Source: Lophius americanus (taxonomy: Eukaryota; Chordata; Actinopteri; Lophiiformes; Lophiidae). From it: a DNA stretch of 64,000 nt. The translations under genes and the position numbers were made by a program. Below are positions 1 to 13,024 of this stretch, piece by piece; position 1 is the first letter of the stretch, and the number at the start of each line of letters is the position of its first letter. The stretch spans positions 620,001-684,000 of the forward strand of contig JBBDHG010000006.1 of the NCBI GenBank assembly GCA_037951165.1. The letters run 5' to 3'. The notes beneath the pieces are model-generated. The model was not told where the DNA came from. It made no database searches and saw nothing but the letters and a program-made list of their open reading frames with translations.

Positions 1-558
1 TAACATTAACACGCCTAATGTTTATGACACGTATACGACAAGTTTATAACATTAAAATGCCTAAGGCTAACAAAATAAACACGCCTAATGTTTGACACGT
101 ATACGACACGTTTATGACGCGTATACGACACGTTTATAACATTAACATATTTAACGTTTATGACACGTATACAACACATTTATAACATTAAGGCTTATAA
201 CATTAACATGCCTAATGTTTGACATGTATGCAACATTTTTATAACATTAACACACCTATTGTTTATGACACGTATACAACACGTTTATAACATTAACACG
301 CCTCTGGTTTATAACATTAACACGCCTAATGTTTATGACGCGTATACGACAACTTTATAACATTAACACGCCTAAGGCTAATAAAATAAACACGCATAAT
401 GTTTGACACGTATACGACACGTTTATGACGCGTATACGACACGTTTATAACATTAACATATTTAACGTTTATGACACGTATACAACACGTTTATAACATT
501 AACACGCCTCAGGTTTATAACATTAACACGCCTAATGTTTATGACGCGTATACGACAC

Positions 559-604
559 GTTTATAACATTAACACGCCTAAGGTTTATGACGCGTATACG
601 ACAC
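559..604 (+). repeat. Reference AB monomer (46 bp)
   Basis: This is a clean example of the basic unit. Half A is 559-582 (24 bp): it begins GTTTATAAC, contains AACACGCC and ends CTAAG. Half B is 583-604 (22 bp): it begins GTTTATGAC, contains GCGTATACGAC and ends AC. The next A half follows directly at 605. A common shorter B loses TA after GTTT (GTTTGACACG), giving a 44 bp unit. Half A carries the palindromes TTATAA and TTAA; half B carries CGTATACG and, in its CpG-rich form, ACGCGT. Confidence 0.95.
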
Positions 605-744
605 GTTTATAACATTAACACGCCTATGGCTTATAACATTAACACGCCTAATTTTTAACACGTATACCATATGTTTATAACATTAACACGCCTAATGTTT
701 ATGATATGTATACGACATGTTTATAACATTGACACGTCTAATGT

Positions 745-930
745 TTGACACGTATACGACACGTTTATAACATTAACACGCCTAAGGTTCATAACATTAA
801 CACGCCTAATGTTTTACACGTATACGACATGTTTATAACATTAACACGCCTTACGTTTATGACACGTATACAACACGTTTATAACATTAACACGCCTTAC
901 GTTTATGACACGTATACAACATGTTTATAA
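745..930 (+). other. Chance open frame inside the satellite (not a gene)
   Basis: A 61-codon frame opens on TTG at 745 and ends in TAA. Its translation is only the repeat read through, with HVYNINTP appearing twice in near-identical form. It stays open because of the local order of 44/46 bp units and a one-off GTTTTACACG variant near 812. The homologous copy near 2,404, which has GTTTGACACG there, shows no equivalent frame. There is no ribosome-binding site, domain or conservation, so I call it non-coding. Confidence 0.93.
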
Positions 931-1495
931 CATTAACACGCCTATTGTTTGACAGGTATACGACATGTTTATAACATTAACACGCCTTACGTTTATGACA
1001 CGTATACAACACGTTTATAATATTAACACGCCTAATGCTAATAAAATAAACACGCCTAATGTTTGACACGTATACGACACGTTTATGACGCGCATACGAC
1101 ACGTTTATAACATTAACATATTTAACGTTTATGACACGTATACAACACATTTATAACATTAAGGCTTATAACATTAACATGCCTAATGTTTGACATGTAT
1201 GCGACATTTTTATAACATTAACACACCTATTGTTTATGACATTAACACGCCTAAGGTTTATGACGCGTATACGACACGTTTATGACGGGTATACGACACG
1301 TTTATAACATTAACATATTTAACGTTTATGACACATATACAACACATTTATAACATTAAGGCTTATAACATTAACATGCCTAATGTTTGACATGTATGCG
1401 ACATTTTTATAACATTAACACACCTATTGTTTATGACACGTATACGACACATTTATAACATTAACACGCCTAAGGTTTATGACGCGTATACGACA

Positions 1496-4400
1496 AGTTT
1501 ATAACATTAACACGCCTAAGGCTAATAAAATAAACACGCCTAATGTTTGACACGTATACGACACGTTTATGACGCGTATACGACACGTTTATAACATTAA
1601 CATATTTAACGTTTATGACACGTATACAACACGTTTATAACATTAACACGCCTCAGGTTTATAACATTAACACGCCTAATGTTTATGACACGTATACGAC
1701 AAGTTTATAACATTAAAATGCCTAAGGCTAACAAAATAAACACGCCTAATGTTTGACACGTATACGACACGTTTATGACGCGTATACGACACGTTTATAA
1801 CATTAACATATTTAACGTTTATGACACGTATACAACACATTTATAACATTAAGGCTTATAACATTAACATGCCTAATGTTTGACATGTATGCAACATTTT
1901 TATAACATTAACACACCTATTGTTTATGACACGTATACAACACGTTTATAACATTAACACGCCTCAGGTTTATAACATTAACACGCCTAATGTTTATGAC
2001 GCGTATACGACAACTTTATAACATTAACACGCCTAAGGCTAATAAAATAAACACGCCTAATGTTTGACACGTATACGACACGTTTATGACGCGTATACGA
2101 CACGTTTATAACATTAACATATTTAACGTTTATGACACGTATACAACACGTTTATAACATTAACACGCCTCAGGTTTATAACATTAACACGCCTAATGTT
2201 TATGACGCGTATACGACACGTTTATAACATTAACACGCCTAAGGTTTATGACGCGTATACGACACGTTTATAACATTAACACGCCTATGGCTTATAACAT
2301 TAACACGCCTAATTTTTGACACGTATACCATATGTTTATAACATTAACACGCCTAATGTTTATGACATGTATACGACATGTTTATAACATTGACACGTCT
2401 AATGTTTGACACGTATACGACACGTTTATAACATTAACACGCCTAAGGTTCATAACATTAACACGCCTAATGTTTGACACGTATACGACATGTTTATAAC
2501 ATTAACACGCCTTACGTTTATGACACGTATACAACATGTTTATAACATTAACACGCCTATTGTTTGACAGGTATACGACATGTTTATAACATTAAAACGC
2601 CTTACGTTTATGACACGTATACAACACGTTTATAACATTAACACGCCTCAGGTTTATAACATTAACACGCCTAATGTTTATGACGCGTATACGACATGTT
2701 TATAACATTGACACGTCTAATGTTTGACACGTATACGACACGTTTATAACATTAACACGCCTAAGGTTCATAACATTAACACGCCTAATGTTTGACACGT
2801 ATACGACATGTTTATAACATTAACACGCCTTACGTTTATGACACGTATACAACATGTTTATAACATTAACACGCATATTGTTTGACAGGTATACGACATG
2901 TTTATAACATTAACACGCCTTACGTTTATGACACGTATACAACACGTTTATAACATTAACACGCCTTACGTTTATGACACGTATACAACATGTTTATAAC
3001 ATTAACACGCCTATTGTTTGACAGGTATACGACATGTTTATAAAATTAACACGCCTTACGTTTATGACACGTATACAACACGTTTATAATATTAACACGC
3101 CTAATGCTAATAAAATAAACACGCCTAATGTTTGACACGTATACGACACGTTTATGACGCGTATACGACACGTTTATAACATTAACATATTTAACGTTTA
3201 CGACACGTATACAACACATTTTTAACATTAAGGCTTATAACATTAACATGCCTAATGTTTGACATGTATGCAACATTTTTATAACATTAACACACCTATT
3301 GTTTATGACATTAACACGCCTAAGGTTTATGACGTGTATACGACACGTTTATAACATTAACACGCCTAAGGCTAATAACATAAACACGCCTAATGTTTGA
3401 CACGTATACGACACGTTTATAACATTAACACGCCTAAGTTTTGACACTTATACCATATGTTTATAACACTAACACGCCTAATGTTTATTACACGTATACG
3501 ACATGTTTATAACATTAACACGCCTAACGTTTATGACACGTATACGACATGTTTATAACATTGACACGCCTAATGTTTGACACGTATACGACACGTTTAT
3601 AAAATAACACGCCTTACGTTTATGACACGTATACAACACGTTTATAACATTAACACGCCTCAGGTTTATAACATTAACACGCCTAATGTTTATGACGCGT
3701 ATACGACACGTTTATAACATTAACACGCCTAAGGCTAATAACATAAACACTTCTAATGTTTGACACCTATACGACATGTTTATGACGCGTATACGACACG
3801 TTTATAACATTAACATATTTAACGGTTATGACACGTATACAACACATTTATAACATTAAGGCTTATAACATTAACATGCCTAATGTTTGACATGTATGCG
3901 ACATTTTTATAACATTAACACACCTAATGTTTACGACAGGTATACGACATGTTTATAACATTAACACGCCTAATGTTTGACACGTATACCACATGTTTAT
4001 AACATTAACACGCCTAATGTTTATGACACGTATACAACATGTTTATAACATAAACACGCCTAATGTTTGACACGTATATGACACGTTTATAACATTAACA
4101 CGCCTAAGGCTTATAACATTAAGATGTCTAATGTTTGACATGTATGCGACATTTTTATAACATTAACACACCTAATGTTTACGAAAGGTATACGACATGT
4201 TTATAACATTAACACGCCTAATGTTTGACACGTATACCACATGTTTATAACATTAACACGCCTAATGCTTATGACGCGTATACGACAAGTTTATAACATT
4301 AACACGCCTAAGTCTAATAAAATAAACACGCCTAATGTTTGACACGTATACGACGCGTTTATGACGCGTATACGACACGTTTATAACATTAACATATTTA

Positions 4401-4539
4401 ACGTTTATGACACGTATTCAACACATTTATAACATTAACACGCCTATGGCTTATAACATTAACACACCTATTGTTTATGACACGTATACGACACGTTTAT
4501 AACATTAACAAGCCTAAGGTTTATGACGCGTATACGACA
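1496..4539 (+). repeat. 3,044 bp higher-order repeat, copy 1
   Basis: This is the first of two tandem copies at an offset of 3,044 bp. Paired markers are ATTAAAATGC at 1,712 and 4,756, and the A half that lost T (TATAAAATAACAC) at 3,601 and 6,645. The edge is set by the variant GACAAG at 1,492-1,496 and 4,536-4,540, where the following copy changes to GACACG. Most of this copy (to about 4,254) is found again at 34.1-36.77 kb at an offset of 32,517. Confidence 0.88.
3046..3228 (-). other. Chance open frame on the reverse strand (not a gene)
   Basis: A 60-codon reverse frame starts with ATG complementary to 3,226-3,228. It is opened by private changes such as ACATTTTTAAC in place of ACATTTATAAC near 3,219, and TTTACGAC near 3,197. 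The peptide is low-complexity repeat translation rich in V, N, I and R. The neighbouring HOR copy around 6,263 carries the usual TTTATAAC and shows no equivalent frame, so selection for coding is not supported. Confidence 0.93.
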
Positions 4540-7500
4540 AGTTTATAACATTAACACGCCTAAGGCTAATAAAATAAACACGCCTAATGTTTGACACGTA
4601 TACGACACGTTTATGACGCGTATACGACACGTTTATAACATTAACATATTTAACGTTTATGACACGTATACAACACGTTTATAACATTAACACGCCTCAG
4701 GTTTATAACATTAACACGCCTAATGTTTATGACACGTATACGACAAGTTTATAACATTAAAATGCCTAAGGCTAACAAAATAAACACGCCTAATGTTTGA
4801 CACGTATACGACACGTTTATGACGCGTATACGACACGTTTATAACATTAACATATTTAACGTTTATGACACGTATACAACACATTTATAACATTAAGGCT
4901 TATAACATTAACATGCCTAATGTTTGACATGTATGCAACATTTTTATAACATTAACACACCTATTGTTTATGACACGTATACAACACGTTTATAACATTA
5001 ACACGCCTCAGGTTTATAACATTAACACGCCTAATGTTTATGACGCGTATACGACAACTTTATAACATTAACACGCCTAAGGCTAATAAAATAAACACGC
5101 CTAATGTTTGACACGTATACGACACGTTTATGACGCGTATACGACACGTTTATAACATTAACATATTTAACGTTTATGACACGTATACAACACGTTTATA
5201 ACATTAACACGCCTCAGGTTTATAACATTAACACGCCTAATGTTTATGACGCGTATACGACACGTTTATAACATTAACACGCCTAAGGTTTATGACGCGT
5301 ATACGACACGTTTATAACATTAACACGCCTATGGCTTATAACATTAACACGCCTAATTTTTGACACGTATACCATATGTTTATAACATTAACACGCCTAA
5401 TGTTTATGACATGTATACGACATGTTTATAACATTGACACGTCTAATGTTTGACACGTATACGACACGTTTATAACATTAACACGCCTAAGGTTCATAAC
5501 ATTAACACGCCTAATGTTTGACACGTATACGACATGTTTATAACATTAACACGCCTTACGTTTATGACACGTATACAACATGTTTATAACATTAACACGC
5601 CTATTGTTTGACAGGTATACGACATGTTTATAACATTAAAACGCCTTACGTTTATGACACGTATACAACACGTTTATAACATTAACACGCCTCAGGTTTA
5701 TAACATTAACACGCCTAATGTTTATGACGCGTATACGACATGTTTATAACATTGACACGTCTAATGTTTGACACGTATACGACACGTTTATAACATTAAC
5801 ACGCCTAAGGTTCATAACATTAACACGCCTAATGTTTGACACGTATACGACATGTTTATAACATTAACACGCCTTACGTTTATGACACGTATACAACATG
5901 TTTATAACATTAACACGCATATTGTTTGACAGGTATACGACATGTTTATAACATTAACACGCCTTACGTTTATGACACGTATACAACACGTTTATAACAT
6001 TAACACGCCTTACGTTTATGACACGTATACAACATGTTTATAACATTAACACGCCTATTGTTTGACAGGTATACGACATGTTTATAACATTAACACGCCT
6101 TACTTTTATGACACGTATACAACACGTTTATAATATTAACACGCCTAATGCTAATAAAATAAACACGCCTAATGTTTGACACGTATACGACACGTTTATG
6201 ACGCGTATACGACACGTTTATAACATTAACATATTTAACGTTTACGACACGTATACAACACATTTATAACATTAAGGCTTATAACATTAACATGCCTAAT
6301 GTTTGACATGTATGCAACATTTTTATAACATTAACACACCTATTGTTTATGACATTAACACGCCTAAGGTTTATGACGTGTATACGACACGTTTATAACA
6401 TTAACACGCCTAAGGCTAATAACATAAACACGCCTAATGTTTGACACGTATACGACACGTTTATAACATTAACACGCCTAAGTTTTGACACTTATACCAT
6501 ATGTTTATAACACTAACACGCCTAATGTTTATTACACGTATACGACATGTTTATAACATTAACACGCCTAACGTTTATGACACGTATACGACATGTTTAT
6601 AACATTGACACGCCTAATGTTTGACACGTATACGACACGTTTATAAAATAACACGCCTTACGTTTATGACACGTATACAACACGTTTATAACATTAACAC
6701 GCCTCAGGTTTATAACATTAACACGCCTAATGTTTATGACGCGTATACGACACGTTTATAACATTAACACGCCTAAGGCTAATAACATAAACACTTCTAA
6801 TGTTTGACACCTATACGACATGTTTATGACGCGTATACGACACGTTTATAACATTAACATATTTAACGGTTATGACACGTATACAACACATTTATAACAT
6901 TAAGGCTTATAACATTAACATGCCTAATGTTTGACATGTATGCGACATTTTTATAACATTAACACACCTAATGTTTACGACAGGTATACGACATGTTTAT
7001 AACATTAACACGCCTAATGTTTGACACGTATACCACATGTTTATAACATTAACACGCCTAATGTTTATGACACGTATACAACATGTTTATAACATAAACA
7101 CGCCTAATGTTTGACACGTATATGACACGTTTATAACATTAACACGCCTAAGGCTTATAACATTAAGATGTCTAATGTTTGACATGTATGCGACATTTTT
7201 ATAACATTAACACACCTAATGTTTACGAAAGGTATACGACATGTTTATAACATTAACACGCCTAATGTTTGACACGTATACCACATGTTTATAACATTAA
7301 CACGCCTAATGTTTATGACGCGTATACGACATGTTTATAACATTAACACGCCTAAGTCTAATAAAATAAACACGCCTAATGTTTGACACGTATACGACGC
7401 GTTTATGACGCGTATACGACACGTTTATAACATTAACATATTTAACGTTTATGACACGTATTCAACACATTTATAACATTAACACGCCTATGGCTTATAA

Positions 7501-7583
7501 CATTAACACACCTATTGTTTATGACACGTATACGACACGTTTATAACATTAACAAGCCTAAGGTTTATGACGCGTATACGACA
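4540..7583 (+). repeat. 3,044 bp higher-order repeat, copy 2
   Basis: This is the tandem partner of 1,496-4,539 and differs by only a handful of substitutions. Examples are CTTACTTTTATG near 6,111 against CTTACGTTTATG in copy 1, and GTTTATGACGCG near 7,312 against GCTTATGACGCG. The high identity over 3 kb implies recent duplication or gene conversion. Confidence 0.88.
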
Positions 7584-9489
7584 CGTTTATAACATTAACA
7601 CGCCTATGGCTTATAACATTAACACGCCTAATTTTTGACACGTATACCATGTTTATAACATTAACACGCCTAAAGTTTATGACACGTATACGACATGTTT
7701 ATAACATTGACACGCCTAATGTTTGAGACGTATACGACACGTTTATAACATTAACACGCCTAAGGTTCATAACATTAACACGCCTAATGTTTGACACGTA
7801 TACGACATGTTTATAACATTAACACGCCTTACGTTTATGACACGTATACAACATGTTTATAACATTAACACGCCTATTGTTTGACAGGTATACGACATGT
7901 TTATAACATTAAAACGCCTTACGTTTATGACACGTATACAACACGTTTATAACATTAACACGCCTCAGGTTTATAACATTAACACGCCTAATGTTTATGA
8001 CGCGTATACGACAAGTTTATAACATTAACACGCCTTACGTTTATGACACGTATACAACACGTTTATAACATTAACACGCCTTACGTTTATGACACGTATA
8101 CAACATGTTTATAACATTAACACGCCTATTGTTTGACAGGTATACGACATGTTTATAACATTAACACGCCTTACGTTTATGACACGTATACAACATGTTT
8201 ATAACATTAACACGCCTAATGTTTGACAGGTATACGACATGTTTATAACATTAAAACGCCTTACGTTTATGACACGTATACAACACGTTTATAACATTTA
8301 CACGCCTCAGGTTTATAACATTAACACGCCTAATGTTTATGACGCGTATACGACAAGTTTATAACATTAACACGCCTTACGTTTATGACACGTATACAAC
8401 ACGTTTATAACATTAACACGCCTTACGTTTATGACACGTATACAACATGTTTATAACATTAACACGCCTTACGTTTATGACACGTATACAACATGTTTAT
8501 AACATTAACACGCCTAATGTTTGACAGGTATACGACATGTTTATAACATTAAAACGCCTTACGTTTATGACACGTATACAACACGTTTATAACATTAACA
8601 CGCCTCAGGTTTATAACATTAACACGCCTAATGTTTATGACGCGTATACGACAAGTTTATAACATTAACACGCCTTACGTTTATGACAGGTATACGACAT
8701 GTTTATAACATTAACACACCTTACGTTTATGACACGTATACAACACGTTTATAATATTAACACGCCTAATGCTAATAAAATAAACACGCCTAATGTTTGA
8801 CACGTATACGACACGTTTATGACGCGTATACGACACGTTTATAACATTAACATATTTAACGTTTATGACACGTATACAACACGTTTATAACATTAACACG
8901 CCTCAGGTTTATAACATTAACACGCCTAATGTTTATGACGCGTATACGACAAGTTTATAACATTAACACGCCTAAGGCTAATAAAATAAACACGCCTAAT
9001 GTTTGACACGTATACGACACGTTTATGACGCGTATACGACATGTTTATAACATTAACATATTTAACGTTTATGACACGTATACAACACGTTTATAACATT
9101 AACACGCCTCAGGTTTATAACATTAACACGCCTAATGTTTATGACACATATACGACAAGTTTATAACATTAAAATGCCTAAGGCTAACAAAATAAACACG
9201 CCTAATGTTTGACACGTATACGACACGTTTATGACGCGTATACGACACGTTTATAACATTAACATATTTAACGTTTATGACACTTATACAACACATTTAT
9301 AACATTAAGGCTTATAACATTAACATGCCTAATGTTTGACATGTATGCAACATTTTTATAACATTAACACACCTATTTTTTATGACACGTATACGACACG
9401 TTTATAACATTAACACGCCTAAGGTTTATGACGCGTATACGACACGTTTATAACATTAACACGCTTAATTTTTGACACCTATACCATAT
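7584..9489 (+). repeat. Block with local ~342/298 bp spacing
   Basis: This satellite block is rich in CGCCTTACG-type AB units and GTTTGACAGG-type B halves. The doubled-A marker CCTCAGG recurs at 7,963, 8,305 and 8,603, giving steps of 342 and 298 bp that differ by one 44 bp monomer. The rare ACATTTACACG variant (8,295) recurs at 22,507, 25,476 and about 28,651, showing that this block was copied into the 3,175 bp HOR at an offset of 14,212. Confidence 0.8.
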
Positions 9490-10335
9490 ATTTATAACAC
9501 TAACACGCCTAATGTTTATTACACGTATACGACATGTTTATAACATTAACACGCCTAACGTTTATGACACGTATACGACATGTTTATAACATTGACACGC
9601 CTAATGTTTGACACGTATACGAAACGTTTATAACATTAACACGCCTAAGGTTCATAACATTAACACGCCTAATGTTTGACACGTATACGACATGTTTATA
9701 AAATTAACACGCCTTACGTTTATGACACGTATACGACACGTTTATAACATTAACACGCCTCAGGTTTATAACATTAACACGCCTAATGTTTATGACGCGT
9801 ATACGACACGTTTATAACATTAACACGCCTAAGGCTAATAACATAAACACGCCTAATGTTTGACACGTATACGACACGTTTATGACGCGTATACGACACG
9901 TTTATAACATTAACATATTTAACGGTTATGACACGTATACAACACATTTATAACATTAAGGCTTATAACATTAACATGCCTAATGTTTGACATGTATGCG
10001 ACATTTTTATAACATTAACACACCTAATGTTTACGACAGGTATACGACATGTTTATAACATTAACACGCCTAATGTTTGACACGTATACCACATGTTTAT
10101 AACATTAACAAGCCTAATGTTTATGACGCGTATACGACAAGTTTATAACATTAACATGCCTGAGTTTAATAAAATAAACACGCCTAATGTTTGACACGTA
10201 TACGACGCGTTTATGACGCGTATACGACACGTTTATAACATTATTATATTTAACGTTTATGACACTTATACAACACAATTATAACATTAAGGCTTATAAC
10301 ATTAACATGCCTAATGTTTGACATGTATGCAACAT
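9490..10335 (+). repeat. 846 bp repeat, copy 1
   Basis: The marker TAACACTAACACGCC occurs at about 9,495 and 10,341, GGCTAATAACAT at 9,833 and 10,679, and AACGGTTATG at 9,921 and 10,767. All pairs are 846 bp apart. The same pair is seen in the distant copy at about 29,850 and 30,696. Confidence 0.82.
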
Positions 10336-13024
10336 TTTTATAACACTAACACGCCTAATGTTTATTACACGTATACGACATGTTTATAACATTAACACGC
10401 CTAACGTTTATGACACGTATACGACATGTTTATAACATTGACACGCCTAATGTTTGACACGTATACGACACGTTTATAACATTAACACGCCTAAGGTTCA
10501 TAACATTAACACGCCTAATGTTTGACACGTATACGACATGTTTATAAAATTAACACGCCTTACGTTTATGACAAGTATACGACACGTTTATAACATTAAC
10601 ACGCCTCAGGTTTATAACATTAACACGCCTAATGTTTATGACGCGTATACGACACGTTTATAACATTAACACGCCTAAGGCTAATAACATAAACACGCCT
10701 AATGTTTGACACGTATACGACACGTTTATGACGCGTATACGACACGTTTATAACATTAACATATTTAACGGTTATGACACGTATACAACACATTTATAAC
10801 ATTAAGGCTTATAACATTAACATGCCTAATGTTTGACATGTATGCGACATTTTTATAACATTAACACACCTAATGTTTACGACAGGTATACGACATGTTT
10901 ATAACATTAACACGCCTAATGTTTGACACGTATACCACATGTTTATAACATTAACACGCCTAATGTTTATGACACGTATACAACATGTTTATAACATAAA
11001 CACGCCTAATGTTTGACACGTATACGACACGTTTATAACATTAACACGCCTAAGGCTTATAACATTAAGATGTCTAATGTTTGACATGTATGCGACATTT
11101 TTATAACATTAACACACCTAATGTTTACGACAGGTATACGACATGTTTATAACATTAACACGCCTAATGTTTGACACGTATACCACATGTTTATAACATT
11201 AACACGCCTAATGTTTATGACGCGTATACGACAAGTTTATAACATTAACACGCCTAAGTCTAATAAAATAAACACGCCTAATGTTTGACACGTATACGAC
11301 GCGTTTATGACGCGTATACGACACGTTTATAATATTAACATATTTAACGTTTATGACACGTATTCAACACATTTATAACATTAAGGCTTATAACATTAAC
11401 ATGCCTAATGTTTGACATGTATGCGACATTTTTATAACATTAACACACCTATTGTTTATGACACGTATACGACACGTTTATAACATTAAGGCTTATAACA
11501 TTAACATGCCTAATGTTTGACATGTATGCGACATTTTTATAACATTAACACACCTATTGTTTATGACACGTATACGACACGTTTATAACATTAACACGCC
11601 TAAGGTTTATGACGCGTATACGACACGTTTATAACATTAACACGCCTATGGCTTATAACATTAACACGCCTAATTTTTGACACGTATACCATGTTTATAA
11701 CATTAACACGCCTAAAGTTTATGACACGTATACGACATGTTTATAACATTGACACGCCTAATGTTTGAGACGTATACGACATGTTTATAACATTAACACG
11801 CCGTACGTTTATGACACGTATACAACATGTTTATAACATTAACACGCCTATTGTTTGACAGGTATATGACATGTTTATAACATTAACACGCCTTACGTTT
11901 ATGACAGGTATACAACACGTTTATAACATTAACACGCCTCAGGTTTATAACATTAACACGCCTTATGTTTATGACGCGTATACGACAAGTTTATAACATT
12001 AACACGCCTAAGGCTAATGAAATAAACACGCCTAATGTTTGACACGTATACGACACGTTTATGACGCGTATACGACACGTTTATAACATTAACATATTTA
12101 ACGTTTATGACACGTATACAACACATTTATAACATTAAGGCTTATAAAATTAACATGCCTAATGTTTGACATGTATGCGACATTTTTATAACATTAACAC
12201 ACCTATTGTTTATGACACGTATACGACACATTTATAACATTAACACGCCTAAGGTTTATGACGCGTATACGACAAGTTTATAACATTAACACGCCTAAGG
12301 CTAATAAAATAAACACGCCTAATGTTTGACACGTATACGACACGTTTATGACGCGTATACGACACGTTTATAACATTAACATATTTAACGTTTATGACAC
12401 GTATACAAAACGTTTATAACATTAACACGGCTCAGGTTTACAACATTAACACGCCTAATGTTTATGACACGTATACGACAAGTTTATAACATTAAAATGC
12501 CTAAGGCTAACAAAATAAACACGCCTAATGTTTGACACGTATACGACACGTTTATGACGCGTATACGACACGTTTATAACATTAACATATTTAACGTTTA
12601 TGACACGTATACAACACATTTATAACATTAAGGCTTATAACATTAACATGCCTAATGTTTGACATGTATGCAACATTTTTATAACATTAACACACCTATT
12701 GTTTATGACACGTATACAACACGTTTATAACATTAACACGCCTCTGGTTTATAACATTAACACGCCTAATGTTTATGACGCGTATACGACAACTTTATAA
12801 CATTAACACGCCTAAGGCTAATAAAATAAACACGCATAATGTTTGACACGTATACGACACGTTTATGACGCGTATACGACACGTTTATAACATTAACATA
12901 TTTAACGTTTATGACACGTATACAACACGTTTATAACATAAACACGCCTCAGGTTTATAACATTAACACGCCTAATGTATATGACGCGTATACGACACGT
13001 TTATAACATTAACACGCCTAAGGT
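9790..13024 (+). repeat. 3,235 bp higher-order repeat, copy A (complete)
   Basis: This is the first copy of a 3,235 bp unit. Markers recur 3,235 bp later: ACATTATTATATTTAACG (10,241 then 13,476) and TATAAAATTAACATG (12,146 then 15,381). It contains most of the 846 bp repeat. The left edge is approximate because AAGG and AATG variants blur it. Confidence 0.85.
10336..10969 (+). repeat. 846 bp repeat, copy 2 (partial)
   Basis: It follows the 9,490-10,335 copy and matches its first ~634 bp. It then diverges near 10,970, where GACACGTATACAAC replaces GACGCGTATACGAC. Confidence 0.75.

Larger units (their letters stand above)
1..1495 (+). repeat. Left partial block of the array
   Basis: This is satellite cut by the window edge. 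Positions 1-626 match 12,441-13,066 and 32,796-33,421, sharing the marker CCTCTGG at 301, 12,741 and 33,096. After 626 only the 33.4 kb copy continues to match: both carry the rare TTTTTAACACG form (about 655 and 33,450). One 46 bp unit near 841-890 is absent from the 33.6 kb copy. The block also holds an A/B hybrid half at about 1,232 and the rare GACGGGTATACG half at 1,285. It holds no gene. Confidence 0.85.

Noticed and set aside
780..800. tRNA-like B box (GGTTCATAAC)
   Set aside because: It does not fit the GGTTCRANNC consensus at the sixth position, and there is no A box or cloverleaf. It is a point variant of the A half.
745..930. 61-codon forward open frame
   Set aside because: It is repeat translation opened by a local variant. 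It starts on TTG, is not kept open in the homologous copy near 2,404, and has no domain or start signal.
3046..3228. 60-codon reverse open frame
   Set aside because: It is opened by private base changes in one monomer run and is absent from the near-identical neighbouring HOR copy.
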